Shown one piece after another: positions 10,769 through 20,400 of a DNA stretch of 64,000 nucleotides. The notes under the pieces are model-generated. The model did no database searches, was not told where the DNA came from, and saw only the letters and a list, made by a program, of their open reading frames with translations. How positions within the stretch are numbered: the stretch's first letter is position 1; each line of letters starts with the position of its first letter. Made by a program: the position numbers and the translations under genes. Origin of the DNA: Rhizobium rhododendri (GTDB lineage Bacteria; Pseudomonadota; Alphaproteobacteria; Rhizobiales; Rhizobiaceae); the NCBI RefSeq assembly GCF_007000325.2, contig NZ_CP117267.1, positions 3,177,001-3,241,000 on the forward strand. The letters run 5' to 3'.

Positions 10769-10879
10769 ATGACCGATTATGATGTAAACCAGCTCAAGTC
10801 CTCTTGCTTCACAGCCATCGTATTCATGAGCGTTGCTGCTGTTGCTCTCGGCCTGATGTTCCACCTCGTCAACGCCTGA
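10769..10879 (+). CDS. Hypothetical 36-residue single-pass membrane protein
   Basis: A very short ORF that annotation pipelines often miss. ATG 10769 has an AAGGAAG ribosome site 7 bases upstream. The peptide has a polar N-terminus (MTDYDVNQLKSSCF) and one continuous hydrophobic segment (TAIVFMSVAAVALGLMFHLV) long enough to span the membrane, ending VNA. It sits alone between the CsbD terminator and the asd promoter. I do not recognise a family. The good ribosome site and transmembrane character support translation; function is unknown. Confidence 0.5.
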   Translation: MTDYDVNQLKSSCFTAIVFMSVAAVALGLMFHLVNA

Positions 10880-11129
10880 TTACGGAAGTCGCTATACTCG
10901 GCGACTGACAACGTTTACTTCGCCACCAATACTGGCGATTAGCATTCCATAGGTCGGCGCGGCTCATCTCTGAGATTTGACGATGGAAATGCAAGAAGAA
11001 AAACCATTACATTATTTATGCGACCCGCCGCGCTAACGAGCGTGCAACTATTGCAGTACGATGCAGGAAATCCGTTGCGTCAGCATCTTATGCAGCTTGG
11101 TGGGCATTGACCTCTTTCACGGCTGGACT
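10880..11129. other. Gene-free stretch between the small membrane protein and the asd promoter
   Basis: About 250 bp upstream of the asd promoter with no supported ORF. It contains an AT-rich patch around 10995-11015 (ACATTATTTATG), unusual for this GC-rich region. I see no convincing operator or terminator. Confidence 0.4.
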
Positions 11130-11158
11130 CTTGACTCTTTCGCAAAACATTTTATTAC
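11130..11158 (+). promoter_or_regulatory. Candidate sigma70 promoter for the asd leader and asd
   Basis: CTTGAC at 11130-11135 is the alphaproteobacterial -35 consensus, followed after 17 bases by TATTAC (11153-11158), a 4/6 match to TATAAT. The predicted start of transcription, about 11165, lies roughly 20 bases before the leader ORF and 240 bases before asd. Confidence 0.55.
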
Positions 11159-11183
11159 CTGCGACGGAATAGGAAGACGGTCC

Positions 11184-11300
11184 ATGGTTCGTTTCGAACA
11201 GATCCGCGACTGCGACCGCCTGGCAGCCCCTGCCGGGTCGCATAGCCGTTTTCCGATATCTTCCAACACCAAGGCCAAAACCACGACGAAAACCGTCTGA
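11184..11300 (+). CDS. Candidate Thr/Lys-rich leader peptide upstream of asd
   Basis: A 38-residue ORF whose ATG has an AGGAAGA ribosome site 6 bases upstream and lies just after a good promoter. The last ten residues are TKAKTTTKTV, that is, five Thr and three Lys. Threonine and lysine are end products of the aspartate pathway that runs through Asd, encoded 105 bp downstream. Such placement is the hallmark of transcription-attenuation leader peptides of amino-acid operons. The coding call rests on the ribosome site and composition only; no homologue was checked. It could also be a chance ORF. Confidence 0.45.
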   Translation: MVRFEQIRDCDRLAAPAGSHSRFPISSNTKAKTTTKTV

Positions 11301-11366
11301 CGTTTCCTGGCCTGCCGCTCTCTCCCCGGCTCGGCTGGGGACAGGGAACCGCTGATCGCGGCTCCC
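11272..11366 (+). promoter_or_regulatory. Candidate leader hairpins between the leader ORF and asd
   Basis: Three pairings follow one another. AGGCCA (11272-11277) with TGGCCT (11308-11313) spans the Thr/Lys codons. CCCCGGC with GCTGGGG is at 11324-11340. GGGAACCGC with GCGGCTCCC (one mismatch) is at 11344-11366. A ribosome paused on the Thr/Lys codons would break the first. No U-run follows the last hairpin, so if this is an attenuator it may act by Rho or on translation. Confidence 0.35.
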
Positions 11367-11405
11367 CCTCACCGGATAGCGGAGAGATGAGAAAGAGAGC
11401 ATAAA

Positions 11406-12440
11406 ATGGGTTTCAAAGTCGCAATCGCAGGCGCTACCGGCAATGTCGGTCGTGAAATGCTCAACATCCTCTCCGAACGCGGCTTTCCCGCCGACGAAGT
11501 CGTGGCGCTGGCCTCGGCCCGCAGCCAGGGAACGGAAGTGTCGTTCGGCGACCGGACGCTGAAGGTCCAGAACCTCGAAAACTACAATTTTGCCGATACC
11601 GACATCTGCCTGATGTCGGCCGGCGGCGAAATCTCTAAGAAGTGGTCGCCGAAGATCGGTGCGCAGGGCTGCGTCGTCATCGATAATTCGTCGGCCTGGC
11701 GCTACGATCAGGACGTGCCGCTGATCGTGCCGGAAGTGAATGCCGACGCTATCGACATGTTCACCCGCCGCAACATCATTGCCAATCCCAATTGCTCGAC
11801 TGCACAGCTTGTCGTCGCCCTGAAGCCGCTGCATGATTTTGCCAAGATCAAGCGCATCGTCGTATCGACCTACCAGTCGGTGTCGGGCGCCGGCAAGGAT
11901 GGCATGGACGAACTGTTCAACCAGACACGCGCTGTCTTCGTTGCCGATCCGATGGCCAACAAGAAGTTTCCAAAGCGCATCGCCTTCAACGTAATCCCGC
12001 ACATCGATGTGTTCATGGAAGACGGCTACACGAAGGAAGAGTGGAAGGTGCTGGCCGAAACCAAGAAGATCCTCGATCCGAAGATCAGGGTGACCTGCAC
12101 GGCCGTGCGCGTTCCGGTCTTCATCGGCCACTCGGAATCAGTCAATATCGAGTTCGAGAACGAAATTAGCGCCGATCAGGCGCGCGACATCCTGCGCGAA
12201 GCGCCCGGCTGCATCGTCATCGACAAGCACGAGGACGGCGGCTACATGACGCCATACGAATCGGCCGGCGAGGACGCGACCTATATCTCGCGCATCCGTG
12301 AGGACGCGACCGTCGAGAATGGCCTCAACATCTGGGTCGTCTCCGACAACCTTCGCAAGGGTGCCGCCCTGAACGCCATCCAGATCGCCGAGCTGTTGAT
12401 CAATCGCGGGCTCATCAAGCCCCGCAAGCAGGCCGCCTGA
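11406..12440 (+). CDS. asd: Aspartate-semialdehyde dehydrogenase
   Basis: Asd reduces aspartyl phosphate to aspartate semialdehyde with NADPH, the branch point for lysine/diaminopimelate, threonine and methionine. An N-terminal Rossmann motif (VAIAGATGNVG, residues 5-15) precedes the catalytic cysteine Cys130 in NPNCST and the substrate-binding segment VPVFIGHSE. At 344 residues the length is standard for the USG-1/Asd type. The gene is single, with its own upstream leader region and an intrinsic terminator 35 bp after the stop. Confidence 0.97.
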   Translation: MGFKVAIAGATGNVGREMLNILSERGFPADEVVALASARSQGTEVSFGDRTLKVQNLENYNFADTDICLMSAGGEISKKWSPKIGAQGCVVIDNSSAWRYDQDVPLIVPEVNADAIDMFTRRNIIANPNCSTAQLVVALKPLHDFAKIKRIVVSTYQSVSGAGKDGMDELFNQTRAVFVADPMANKKFPKRIAFNVIPHIDVFMEDGYTKEEWKVLAETKKILDPKIRVTCTAVRVPVFIGHSESVNIEFENEISADQARDILREAPGCIVIDKHEDGGYMTPYESAGEDATYISRIREDATVENGLNIWVVSDNLRKGAALNAIQIAELLINRGLIKPRKQAA

Positions 12441-12474
12441 GAGGACTACTTTTTATAAAGGTCTAGCCTATATA

Positions 12475-12508
12475 ACCCTGCGGTTCGCTTGCGAACGGCG
12501 GGGTTTTT
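12475..12508 (+). terminator. Intrinsic terminator of asd
   Basis: A stem made of CCCTGCG plus GTTCGC pairing with GCGAAC plus GGCGGGG (one imperfect step), ending in TTTTT. It lies 35 bp after the asd stop codon and before the transglycosylase gene, so asd is transcribed alone. Confidence 0.88.
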
Positions 12509-12624
12509 CACGGATACCGGAGGTCGGGCGGCAGCGTCCACGCCCGAGGGATGGTTTTGGACGGATCAAAAGGACATCGGACGTTGGCGGGGCCGGCGCG
12601 GATGTCGAAACACAGGGACGAGGA

Positions 12625-13443
12625 ATGCGCATGAAGAAGTCTGGTTGGGCGGCGCTCGCAGCCGTGCTCATGATAACGGCGCCGGTGGCAGCCGAGGCTG
12701 CGCAGTGCGGCAACACGGCAGCCGGATTTCCGGCCTGGGTCGGTGAGTTCAAGCAGGAAGCGGCAGCCAAGGGCATCAGCCCCCAGGTTCTCGACCGCGC
12801 CTTTGCCGATGTCCACTACAACCAGCCGACGATCCGTGCCGACCGTGGCCAGAAGAGCTTCAAGCTGTCGTTCGAAGAGTTCATGAAGAAGCGCGGCGGC
12901 CAGACGGTCATCAATCGTGGCCGCGGCATGAAGCAGGCGAACGCCGCATTGTTTGCCAACATCGAGCGCAAATACGGCGTGCCGGCCGGTCCCCTGATCG
13001 CAATCTGGGGCATGGAAACAGGCTTTGGCAGCTATATGGGCAATGAGCACACGATGTCCGCCGTCTCGACGCTGTCCTACGATTGCCGCCGCAGCGACTA
13101 TTTCACCGATCAGCTTTATGCAGCGCTGAAACTGGTTGGCGAAGGCTATCTCAGCCCGTCGGCACGTGGCGCAGCCCATGGCGAAATCGGCCAGACGCAG
13201 TTTCTGCCACGCAATGTCGTCAATTTCGGCGTTGACGGCGACGGCAATGGCCGGATCGACATGGTCGGCTCGAAGGCCGATGCGCTCGCCTCGACTGCCA
13301 ACTTCCTGCGCGGCCACGGCTGGCGTCCAGGCGAGGGCTACCAGCCCGGCGAACCGAATTTCAATGCCATTGCCGGCTGGAATGCTGCCGTCGTCTATCA
13401 GCAGTCGATCGCCTATATCGGTAAGCAGATCGACGGAAAGTAA
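12625..13443 (+). CDS. Periplasmic lytic murein transglycosylase (MltB/SLT_2 type)
   Basis: This family cleaves the MurNAc-GlcNAc bond of peptidoglycan, forming 1,6-anhydro ends. The signal peptide occupies residues 1-26 (KKSGWAALAAVLMITAPVAA, cleaving near AEA-AQ). The catalytic glutamate is Glu131 in IWGMETGFG, and the family motif GEIGQTQFLPRNVVNFGVDG follows. No C-terminal peptidoglycan-binding domain is present; the 272 residues are only the catalytic module, as in the shorter rhizobial paralogues. It is monocistronic with its own terminator. Confidence 0.93.
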   Translation: MRMKKSGWAALAAVLMITAPVAAEAAQCGNTAAGFPAWVGEFKQEAAAKGISPQVLDRAFADVHYNQPTIRADRGQKSFKLSFEEFMKKRGGQTVINRGRGMKQANAALFANIERKYGVPAGPLIAIWGMETGFGSYMGNEHTMSAVSTLSYDCRRSDYFTDQLYAALKLVGEGYLSPSARGAAHGEIGQTQFLPRNVVNFGVDGDGNGRIDMVGSKADALASTANFLRGHGWRPGEGYQPGEPNFNAIAGWNAAVVYQQSIAYIGKQIDGK

Positions 13444-13467
13444 GCTTCATACTTCGTGTGAATGGTG

Positions 13468-13493
13468 GGCTCCGGGAAACCGGGGCCTTTTTT
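13468..13493 (+). terminator. Intrinsic terminator of the transglycosylase gene
   Basis: GGCTCCGG pairs with CCGGGGCC (one wobble) around a GAAA tetraloop, followed by six T. It lies 24 bp after the stop codon. Confidence 0.92.
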
Positions 13494-13563
13494 ATTTTCG
13501 CGTTTCACAGAAACGCAGGATGTCCTGCAGCTTTTATGTAAGCCGCATATGCGCGCGACGGCG

Positions 13564-15144
13564 TTAGGCCGGGCTGCTACGGCGTCTCTCGACGATGCCT
13601 GAGGTGGCGACGTAGTTCCGGCCGCTGGCCTTAGCTGCGTAGAGCGCCATGTCGGCTTTCTTGATCAGGTCCTCGAAATGATCGCCGTGCGCCGAATAGG
13701 TCCGGGCAGCGCAGCCAAAGCTGGCGGTGACATCGACGACGCCGCCGTCGGGCAGCGGAATGCGGGCGTCCTGCACCGCGCGCCGCATCCGCTCGGCAAC
13801 CGATGCAGCTTCATCCTTGCTGGTGTCGGGCAGCAGGGCTGGAAACTCTTCGCCGCCGTGGCGCACCAGCAGGTCGACGCCGCGAAAATTGCGCTTGGCA
13901 ATGGCGGCCACCTGCCGCAGCACATCGTCTCCCACATCGTGGCCATGCTGGTCGTTGATCTTCTTGAAATGATCGAGATCGAAAAGCACGACAGCAACCG
14001 GACGGGCGCGATCCTTGCCAAGCAGCGCCTCTGCAGCAGCCTCGAAGCCACGGCGATTGTAGAGGCCTGTCAGCAGGTCCGTCTGCGAGGCGCTGCGCAG
14101 TTCGGTCACCAGTTCCTCACGCTCGCGGGTCAGCCGGTCGAGCAGACGCATCCCCTTGACCGCGAGACCGCCGACGATGGCCGCCAACAGCGACAGGATG
14201 AGTGCCAGACCTACCACTGCCAGCAAATGATAGTGGGCACGCCGCGATAGTTCGTCGCCGGTATCCTGGAGATTTTGCGTCACGGAGAGGATGTTCTGCC
14301 GCAGGAACGCCAGCCGTCCCTCCTCAGCCACCGTCCAGAGGTTGCGCAGCTCCGGCGTCGGTCGCAGGACGCCGGAGAGGATCGCCTGCGAATAAACATC
14401 GGCGCGCTTTTCGCCCGGCTGGTTGAGGAAGTCGATGATGCCGCGTATGACCGGCGAAGAGGTGTGAAAGCGCAACCGGTCCGTACCCAGGCGCCGTGTC
14501 ACGTCGCCTTGCAGCAGCTGCTCGCGCGACATGGCGGAAAAACCGATCTGTTCGAGGTAATGGCTGCCGATATTGTTGACCACGAGCTCGCCGTGATAGG
14601 TCAGAAGGATGCTCATCAGCTCATTCGACTTGCGCAGCAGCAATGGATCGTGGATCAGGGCTGAGAGGCTGTCGCCAAGGCCCAGCTGGCGAAGTGCTGC
14701 CTGCCGGTACATATAGCCGACATTGGCATGGCGGCCGTAGCGCCCGTCGTCGATGGCCGACCTGAGGCCGACGATCCGGCTGTAACCGAAGCGCAGCCGT
14801 GACAGCTGGCCATTGATGCCACCGGAAAATTTGTCCGCTGAGGGCAGTCGCGCAAAGAAGTGCCTGCGGGCGCTGTCGACGGCATCCCTTGTGCTGCGCA
14901 TTGCTGCTGCGGTGTCGGGATTTCTATCGAGCAGGAAGGCCTGCGTTGCCACCATTTCGGCCGGAATTTCCGTCGAGGCAATGGCGCCGCCGTGCGCCAG
15001 CATTTCGGCTACCAGCCGGTCTGCCTCCAGCGTCCGGTACTGCTCGAAGGACGACGCGATCAGCAGAAGTCCGGCCGCCATCATGAAAGCAAACGGCAGG
15101 AGGATCGCAGCAAGGACTGTTTTCTTGATGGTCTGGAATTGCAT
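13564..15144 (-). CDS. Membrane-bound diguanylate cyclase (GGDEF)
   Basis: This protein makes cyclic di-GMP from two GTP and so influences motility and biofilm. It has 526 residues: a transmembrane helix near 8-32, a periplasmic sensory region to about 300, a second helix (HLLAVVGLALILSLLAAIVG), then a GGDEF domain. The active-site motif is GGEEF, and the inhibitory I-site RGVD lies exactly five residues before it, so product inhibition is expected. ATG 15144 is preferred over an in-frame start at 15189 because AAAGG lies 7 bases upstream and translation begins directly before the first helix. The periplasmic domain has no family I can name. Confidence 0.93.
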   Translation of the reverse strand: MQFQTIKKTVLAAILLPFAFMMAAGLLLIASSFEQYRTLEADRLVAEMLAHGGAIASTEIPAEMVATQAFLLDRNPDTAAAMRSTRDAVDSARRHFFARLPSADKFSGGINGQLSRLRFGYSRIVGLRSAIDDGRYGRHANVGYMYRQAALRQLGLGDSLSALIHDPLLLRKSNELMSILLTYHGELVVNNIGSHYLEQIGFSAMSREQLLQGDVTRRLGTDRLRFHTSSPVIRGIIDFLNQPGEKRADVYSQAILSGVLRPTPELRNLWTVAEEGRLAFLRQNILSVTQNLQDTGDELSRRAHYHLLAVVGLALILSLLAAIVGGLAVKGMRLLDRLTREREELVTELRSASQTDLLTGLYNRRGFEAAAEALLGKDRARPVAVVLFDLDHFKKINDQHGHDVGDDVLRQVAAIAKRNFRGVDLLVRHGGEEFPALLPDTSKDEAASVAERMRRAVQDARIPLPDGGVVDVTASFGCAARTYSAHGDHFEDLIKKADMALYAAKASGRNYVATSGIVERRRSSPA

Positions 15145-15245
15145 GGATGCGCCTTTACGGGTCCATCCATTTCCTGCCAGCGGATGCACTCATAGCGATA
15201 TTAACAGATATCGCTTGAAAAGTGACCACGTAAATAGGGGGGGTA

Positions 15246-15887
15246 TCAAGCGCCGGGACGGATGAAGTCGCCGGTTTCGCCGTCCATGACCCACAATTCG
15301 CCCGTCGAGATGTCGAACCATGCGCCGTGAAGCTGCAACTGGCCCTCTTTTTCGAGTTCGCGGATATCCGGGAAGCTGCGCAGATTGGCGATCGAATTGC
15401 GAATGGAAACGCGCTCGAGTGCCGTCTGACGCTCGCCCTGGGTCATCATGTCGTTGTTCTGGATCTGCTCGGCCGCAGTGGAAACCAGCGACATCCAGCG
15501 ACCGATGAAATCACCGGGAGAAAGCGGCTCGGAGCTCGGGTCGAGGGCAGCACGGATACCGCCGCAGCGACCGTGGCCCATGACGACGATGTTCTTGATC
15601 TTCAGCGCCTGCACGGCAAACTCGAGTGCTGCCGATGTCGCATGGAAATTGCCATCCGGCTCATAGGGCGGCACGATGTTTGCGACGTTGCGGATGACGA
15701 ACATCTCGCCGGGACCGGCATCGAAAATTGTTTCCGGGGCTGCCCGCGAATCGGAACAGGCAATCACCATTGTCGAGGGGCTTTGGCCCTGCTCCGCAAG
15801 GCTGCGATAGCGCTCGCGCTCGTCAACGTAGCGCCCGCCCATGAAGCTGTTGTAGCCGTCGATCAGGAAAGAAGGAAAAGTGTGCAT
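15246..15887 (-). CDS. Beta-class carbonic anhydrase
   Basis: A zinc enzyme interconverting CO2 and bicarbonate. The zinc ligands and catalytic pair are visible: Cys44 in ACSDSR (with Asp46/Arg48), then His105 and Cys108 in GHGRCGG. The 213-residue length fits beta-class enzymes of proteobacteria. It probably supplies bicarbonate for carboxylases at ambient CO2. It is followed by the pyridoxal kinase gene on the same strand but with its own upstream gap, so an operon is not certain. Confidence 0.96.
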   Translation of the reverse strand: MHTFPSFLIDGYNSFMGGRYVDERERYRSLAEQGQSPSTMVIACSDSRAAPETIFDAGPGEMFVIRNVANIVPPYEPDGNFHATSAALEFAVQALKIKNIVVMGHGRCGGIRAALDPSSEPLSPGDFIGRWMSLVSTAAEQIQNNDMMTQGERQTALERVSIRNSIANLRSFPDIRELEKEGQLQLHGAWFDISTGELWVMDGETGDFIRPGA

Positions 15888-15955
15888 GCATCCCGATTAG
15901 CGCGGCGAGACGCCGAGATCAACAGTCGAGATGTTAAAAATTTGTGTCACCGCCG

Positions 15956-16831
15956 CTAGCGCTTGCGACGGTGGGCCGGATGCATGAGGTGGCGCATCTG
16001 CACCATGGCCATCGGTGTCGACAGGCTGGCCGCGTCGGCCGCCAGCGTCAGTTCGTCACTGCCGCGCTTCACGGCACGGGCGAGCACCTCGTAGACGCTG
16101 GCTGTTGCCAGCTGCAGCGCCCGCTCCTCTTCCATGCCGGACATCAGCCGCGACAGGAACAGTGCCGCCAGCAGGTCGCCGAGACCGTTCGGGGCGTTGT
16201 CGATTGCCCGGTGTTCGGCCAGCAGCGCGTTGCGACCGCTGAGATAGAGATTGCCGGTGCCGCCGGCCATCATCGGCACCGCCGAAGTCACGAGCATGCG
16301 CGACGGACCGAGCGCCAGGGCTGCTTCCATCACGGCATTGTTGTCGTCGAGCGGCGCACCGGAAAGCCAGGCAAGCTCGTAGCGGTTCGGCGTTGCCAGC
16401 GAGGCGAGGGGCAAGAGATGGTCGCGGATGGCTTCCGCCGTCGGCTGCGGCACGTAGAGCCCGCCGAGATCGCCGATGACGGGATCGCAGGCATAGAACA
16501 GGTCCGGCGTCTTTTCGCGCATCGCCGTGATCAGCCGGGCGACCGAATGTGCCTGGGCGGCATTGGCGAAGTAGCCGGACAGCACGGCCTTGACCTCCGG
16601 AAGCCAGGGTGCCGCCAGCAGGTCATCGATGGCAAGGTCGAAATCGGCTTCAGGAAATGTCAGCCGTGTCGATCTTCCATGGCCGGGGTGCCATGGCAAA
16701 ACAATGGTTGGCAGCGCCCAGACGGGATGCCCCAGCGTCTCCAGCGCAAAGACGGCAGCGCGGTTACCCACCGAGCCCCGCACCACGTGGCTGGAAATGA
16801 CAAGGACCGCGCCCTCTGCTGTGTCCGACAT
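15956..16831 (-). CDS. pdxY: Pyridoxal kinase (PdxY/PdxK family)
   Basis: This kinase phosphorylates pyridoxal (and related B6 vitamers) to PLP in the salvage pathway, using a ribokinase-like fold. The N-terminal SSHVVRGSVGNRAA is the pyridoxal kinase signature. YACDPVIGDLGGLYV and the anion-hole motif NGLGDLLAALFL complete the active site, with Asp in GLGD as the expected base. Normally the family reads GTGD; the Thr-to-Leu change is seen in many PdxY proteins. At 291 residues the length is typical. PdxY versus PdxK substrate range cannot be told from sequence alone. Confidence 0.9.
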   Translation of the reverse strand: MSDTAEGAVLVISSHVVRGSVGNRAAVFALETLGHPVWALPTIVLPWHPGHGRSTRLTFPEADFDLAIDDLLAAPWLPEVKAVLSGYFANAAQAHSVARLITAMREKTPDLFYACDPVIGDLGGLYVPQPTAEAIRDHLLPLASLATPNRYELAWLSGAPLDDNNAVMEAALALGPSRMLVTSAVPMMAGGTGNLYLSGRNALLAEHRAIDNAPNGLGDLLAALFLSRLMSGMEEERALQLATASVYEVLARAVKRGSDELTLAADAASLSTPMAMVQMRHLMHPAHRRKR

Positions 16832-16988
16832 GGTGATGACTTTCGGTGATGGCTGGCCGTGTTTACGGAATGTTTGATGAGGCGTTCGCGGTTGCCTGTC
16901 AACGAAGATTGACGTTGCCTGGCAGACCGCGCCAAAATCACGGTCGCGTCGGCCACTCGGGAGGTCCGGGCCTGCGCCGCCTGGAACG

Positions 16989-17309
16989 TTACAAGTAGCG
17001 CTGCACCCTGGCCTGCAAAAGTGCGATGAGCCTTTGGTCCATGAAGGTGTAGTCGTCCGGAATGTCGAGGCAGATGATCCGCTTGCCCTTCAGCACGGAT
17101 CGGTATCGGCGCTGTATCTTGGATCGATGGATTTTCTCCATCGCGAAGATGATGTCTGCCCATTCGACCAACTCCGTCGACAGAGGATTTTCGGCATCGT
17201 TGTTTGTGCCAGCCGACATAACCTCGATGTCACGCCTGCCGGCAAATACCTGCTCGGCCGTCGGACTGCGAAGCTTGTTTTGACTGCAGACGAAGAGGAT
17301 GTTTTGCAT
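16989..17309 (-). CDS. Low molecular weight protein-tyrosine phosphatase-like protein
   Basis: A 106-residue member of the short LMW-PTP-like family. The phosphate-binding loop C-x5-R-S is intact at Cys8-Arg14 (CSQNKLRS). A candidate general-acid aspartate lies in the LDIPDDY segment, and EWADIIFAMEKIHRSKI is typical of this subgroup. It is shorter than classical Wzb-type enzymes (about 140-150 residues). Substrates are unknown. It stands alone between the pyridoxal kinase and the divergent NAD-GDH gene. Confidence 0.9.
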   Translation of the reverse strand: MQNILFVCSQNKLRSPTAEQVFAGRRDIEVMSAGTNNDAENPLSTELVEWADIIFAMEKIHRSKIQRRYRSVLKGKRIICLDIPDDYTFMDQRLIALLQARVQRYL

Positions 17310-17467
17310 GTCGAGATCTCTGTGTAATTAAATCGAACGCGGTGACCGTAGCGCCGGTGAAGCCAAAACGCGGTTCGATCTTACCACCCCGTCATAATCT
17401 TTTGCGGTTGCATCTCTATCGCTTCTGAAGTCTGCTTGGGAGCAGGATGCGTCGGGAGAGTGCAATC

Positions 17468-20400
17468 ATGGCCAGAATGAACCCCAAGCGGGAAAAGCTG
17501 ATCGAGGCGGCGGTCAAGGCGGCCGAAGCGTCGGGCAAGACCTACCTCGATCCGAAAATCCTGTTCGGGCAGGCCAGCAACGACGACATGGCCCGCTACA
17601 GCGCCGAAATGCTGGCACTGACCGCCATTCACACCGCAGACGAACTCGGCCGCTGGTCCGGCGAGGCCCGTATCACCGTTGCGCCGATAGAGGGAGTCGC
17701 ACCCGGCGGCGTTGCTGTCTCGGTGCTGTCGATCACCGACCGCAACATGCCGTTTCTCTACGAATCGGTGATGGGCGAAGTCACCAGCACCTACCGCGAC
17801 GTGGCGATGGCCGTGCACCCGATCCTGTCGCTGCAGCCGGACGGCACGCCGGCCCTGAAGGCGGCGCAGGCCGGCGATCCCGGCCAGCGCGTCAGCCATA
17901 TCCAGCTGCACTTGGCGCCGTTGACGGCGGAGCAGGCAGATGCCCTCATCGTCCGCGTCAGGACGGTACTGGAGCAGACACATCTCTCGGTGGGCGACTG
18001 GCAGCCGATGCTGGCGCGGCTCGACACTGTCATCGACGAACTCAGCGCACATGCCGCTGGGCGCCGTGCGGCAGAGCGCGACGAGGCACTGGCCTTCCTG
18101 TCCTGGCTTCGGGACGACAATTTCACCTTCCTCGGCATGCGTGACTACGTCTATTCCGGCAAGGGCAAGCAAGCGACCGTCGAGCGGGACCGTGGCACGG
18201 GCCTTGGCATTCTCGCCAATCCGGACGTCCGCGTGCTGCGCCAGGGGAGCGATGCCGTGACCACGACGCCAGAAATCCTGGCGTTCCTCGATGGCCCGGA
18301 TTTCCTCATCGTCACCAAGGCCAACGTCAAGTCGCTGGTACATCGCCGCGCCTACATGGATTATGTCGGCGTCAAACGTTTCGACGAGAAGGGCAATGTC
18401 GTCGGCGAACTGCGCATCGTCGGGTTGTTCACCTCGATTGCCTACACCGCCGAACTGTCGGACATTCCGCTGCTGCGGGCCAAGGCCCAGAAGGTCACGG
18501 ACCATTTCGGCTTCGATCCGACCAGCCATTCCGGCCGCATGCTGCAGAACACGCTGGAATCCTATCCCCGCGACGATCTCTTCCAGATCGACACGAGCCT
18601 GCTCGCCACCTTCTGCGAGCAGATCAACGACCTCGCCGACCGGCCTCGAGTGAGGGTCCTGCCGCGCATCGACCATTTCGACCGCTTCGTGTCCGTCATC
18701 GTCTATGTGCCGCGCGAAGAGTACGATTCGGTCGTCCGCGAAAAGATCGGCGCCTATCTGCGGACCGTCTATGACGGCCGCGTTTCGGCCTATTATCCGG
18801 CCTTTCCGGAAGGCGGCGTGGCGCGCGTGCATTTCATCATCGGCCGCACCATCGGTCGCACGCCGCATATTGCGCAAGCCGTGCTGGAAGATGCCGTCCG
18901 GGCAATCGCTGCCCGCTGGATCGACCGGCTGGAGGCGCTGGCCGGCCCGGCAGCGCCCGGCCTCACCGTCAGCCAGGCGTTCCAGGAGGCCTTTTCCCCG
19001 GAAGAGACCGCGGCCGACCTGCCGGCCATCATGGCCTGCGCCGGCGATGCGCCGATCCGCATCGGCTTCTACAGGCGCTCCTTCGGCGACACCGACGTGC
19101 TGTCGCTAAAAATCTTCCACGGCGAGGGCAACCTTGCCCTGTCGCGTCGCGTACCGCTGCTTGAAAACCTGGGCTTCAATGTGCTCAGCGAACGCACCTT
19201 CGACATCCACGTCGAGGGGTCCGGGATCAGCGGCGATGTGGTGTTGCACGACATGGAGCTGGAGGCGCGCGACGGCGTCGCCTTCGATCTCAAGCGCCAC
19301 GGCGCAGCCCTCGAGGAAGCCTTTCTCGCGGCTTTCGAAGGCAGCATCGACAATGATGTTTTCAACCGGCTTATCGTCTCGGCCGACCTCACCGCGCGAA
19401 CCGCCAATATCCTGCGCGCCTACGCTCGCTATCTGCGCCAGGCCGGCATCGCCTATTCGCAGGACTATATCGCCACGACACTCGACAAATATCCTGCCAT
19501 TGCGGCCAGCATCGTCCGGCTGTTTCACGATTCGCTCGACCCGACGCTGGAGGAAAAGCCGCGCCTGAAACGCTTGGCGACCCTGCATGCAGCGATCGAA
19601 ACCGACCTCGCCTCCGTGCCGAGCCTCGATGACGACCGCATTTTGCGGCGCTATGTCAACGCCGTCGACGCGACGCTGCGCACCAACTATTTCCAGCGCA
19701 GTGCCGACGGTTCTCCAAAGGCGATGTTCGCGATCAAGCTTGACCCGAAGCAGCTTGACGGATTGCCGGAACCCCGGCCCTTCCGCGAGATCTTCGTCTA
19801 CGGCGTCGAGGTGGAGGGCGTGCATCTGCGCTTCGGCAAGGTGGCCCGCGGCGGCCTGCGCTGGTCCGACCGGGCGGAAGACTACCGCACCGAGGTGCTC
19901 GGGCTCGTCAAGGCGCAGCAGGTGAAGAACGCCGTTATCGTGCCTGTCGGTGCCAAGGGCGGCTTCTATCCGAAACAATTGCCGGCCGGCGGCAGCCGCG
20001 ATGCCATCTTCAATGTCGGCCGGGAGGCCTACAAGACGTACATCCGCACGCTGCTTTCGATCACCGACAATATCTCCGGCGCCGATATCATTCCGCCTCC
20101 GGATACATTGCGGCTGGACGGCGACGATCCCTATTTCGTCGTTGCAGCCGACAAGGGAACCGCGACATTCTCCGATACCGCCAACGGTCTGGCGCAGGAG
20201 GCCGGCTTCTGGCTCGACGACGCCTTTGCCTCGGGCGGATCGGCCGGCTACGACCACAAGAAGATGGGGATCACCGCGCGCGGCGCCTGGGAGACCGTCA
20301 AGCGACATTTCCGCGAACTCGATATCGACATCCAGACGACGCCGTTCAGCGTTGTCGGCGTCGGCGACATGTCGGGCGACGTGTTCGGCAACGGCATGCT

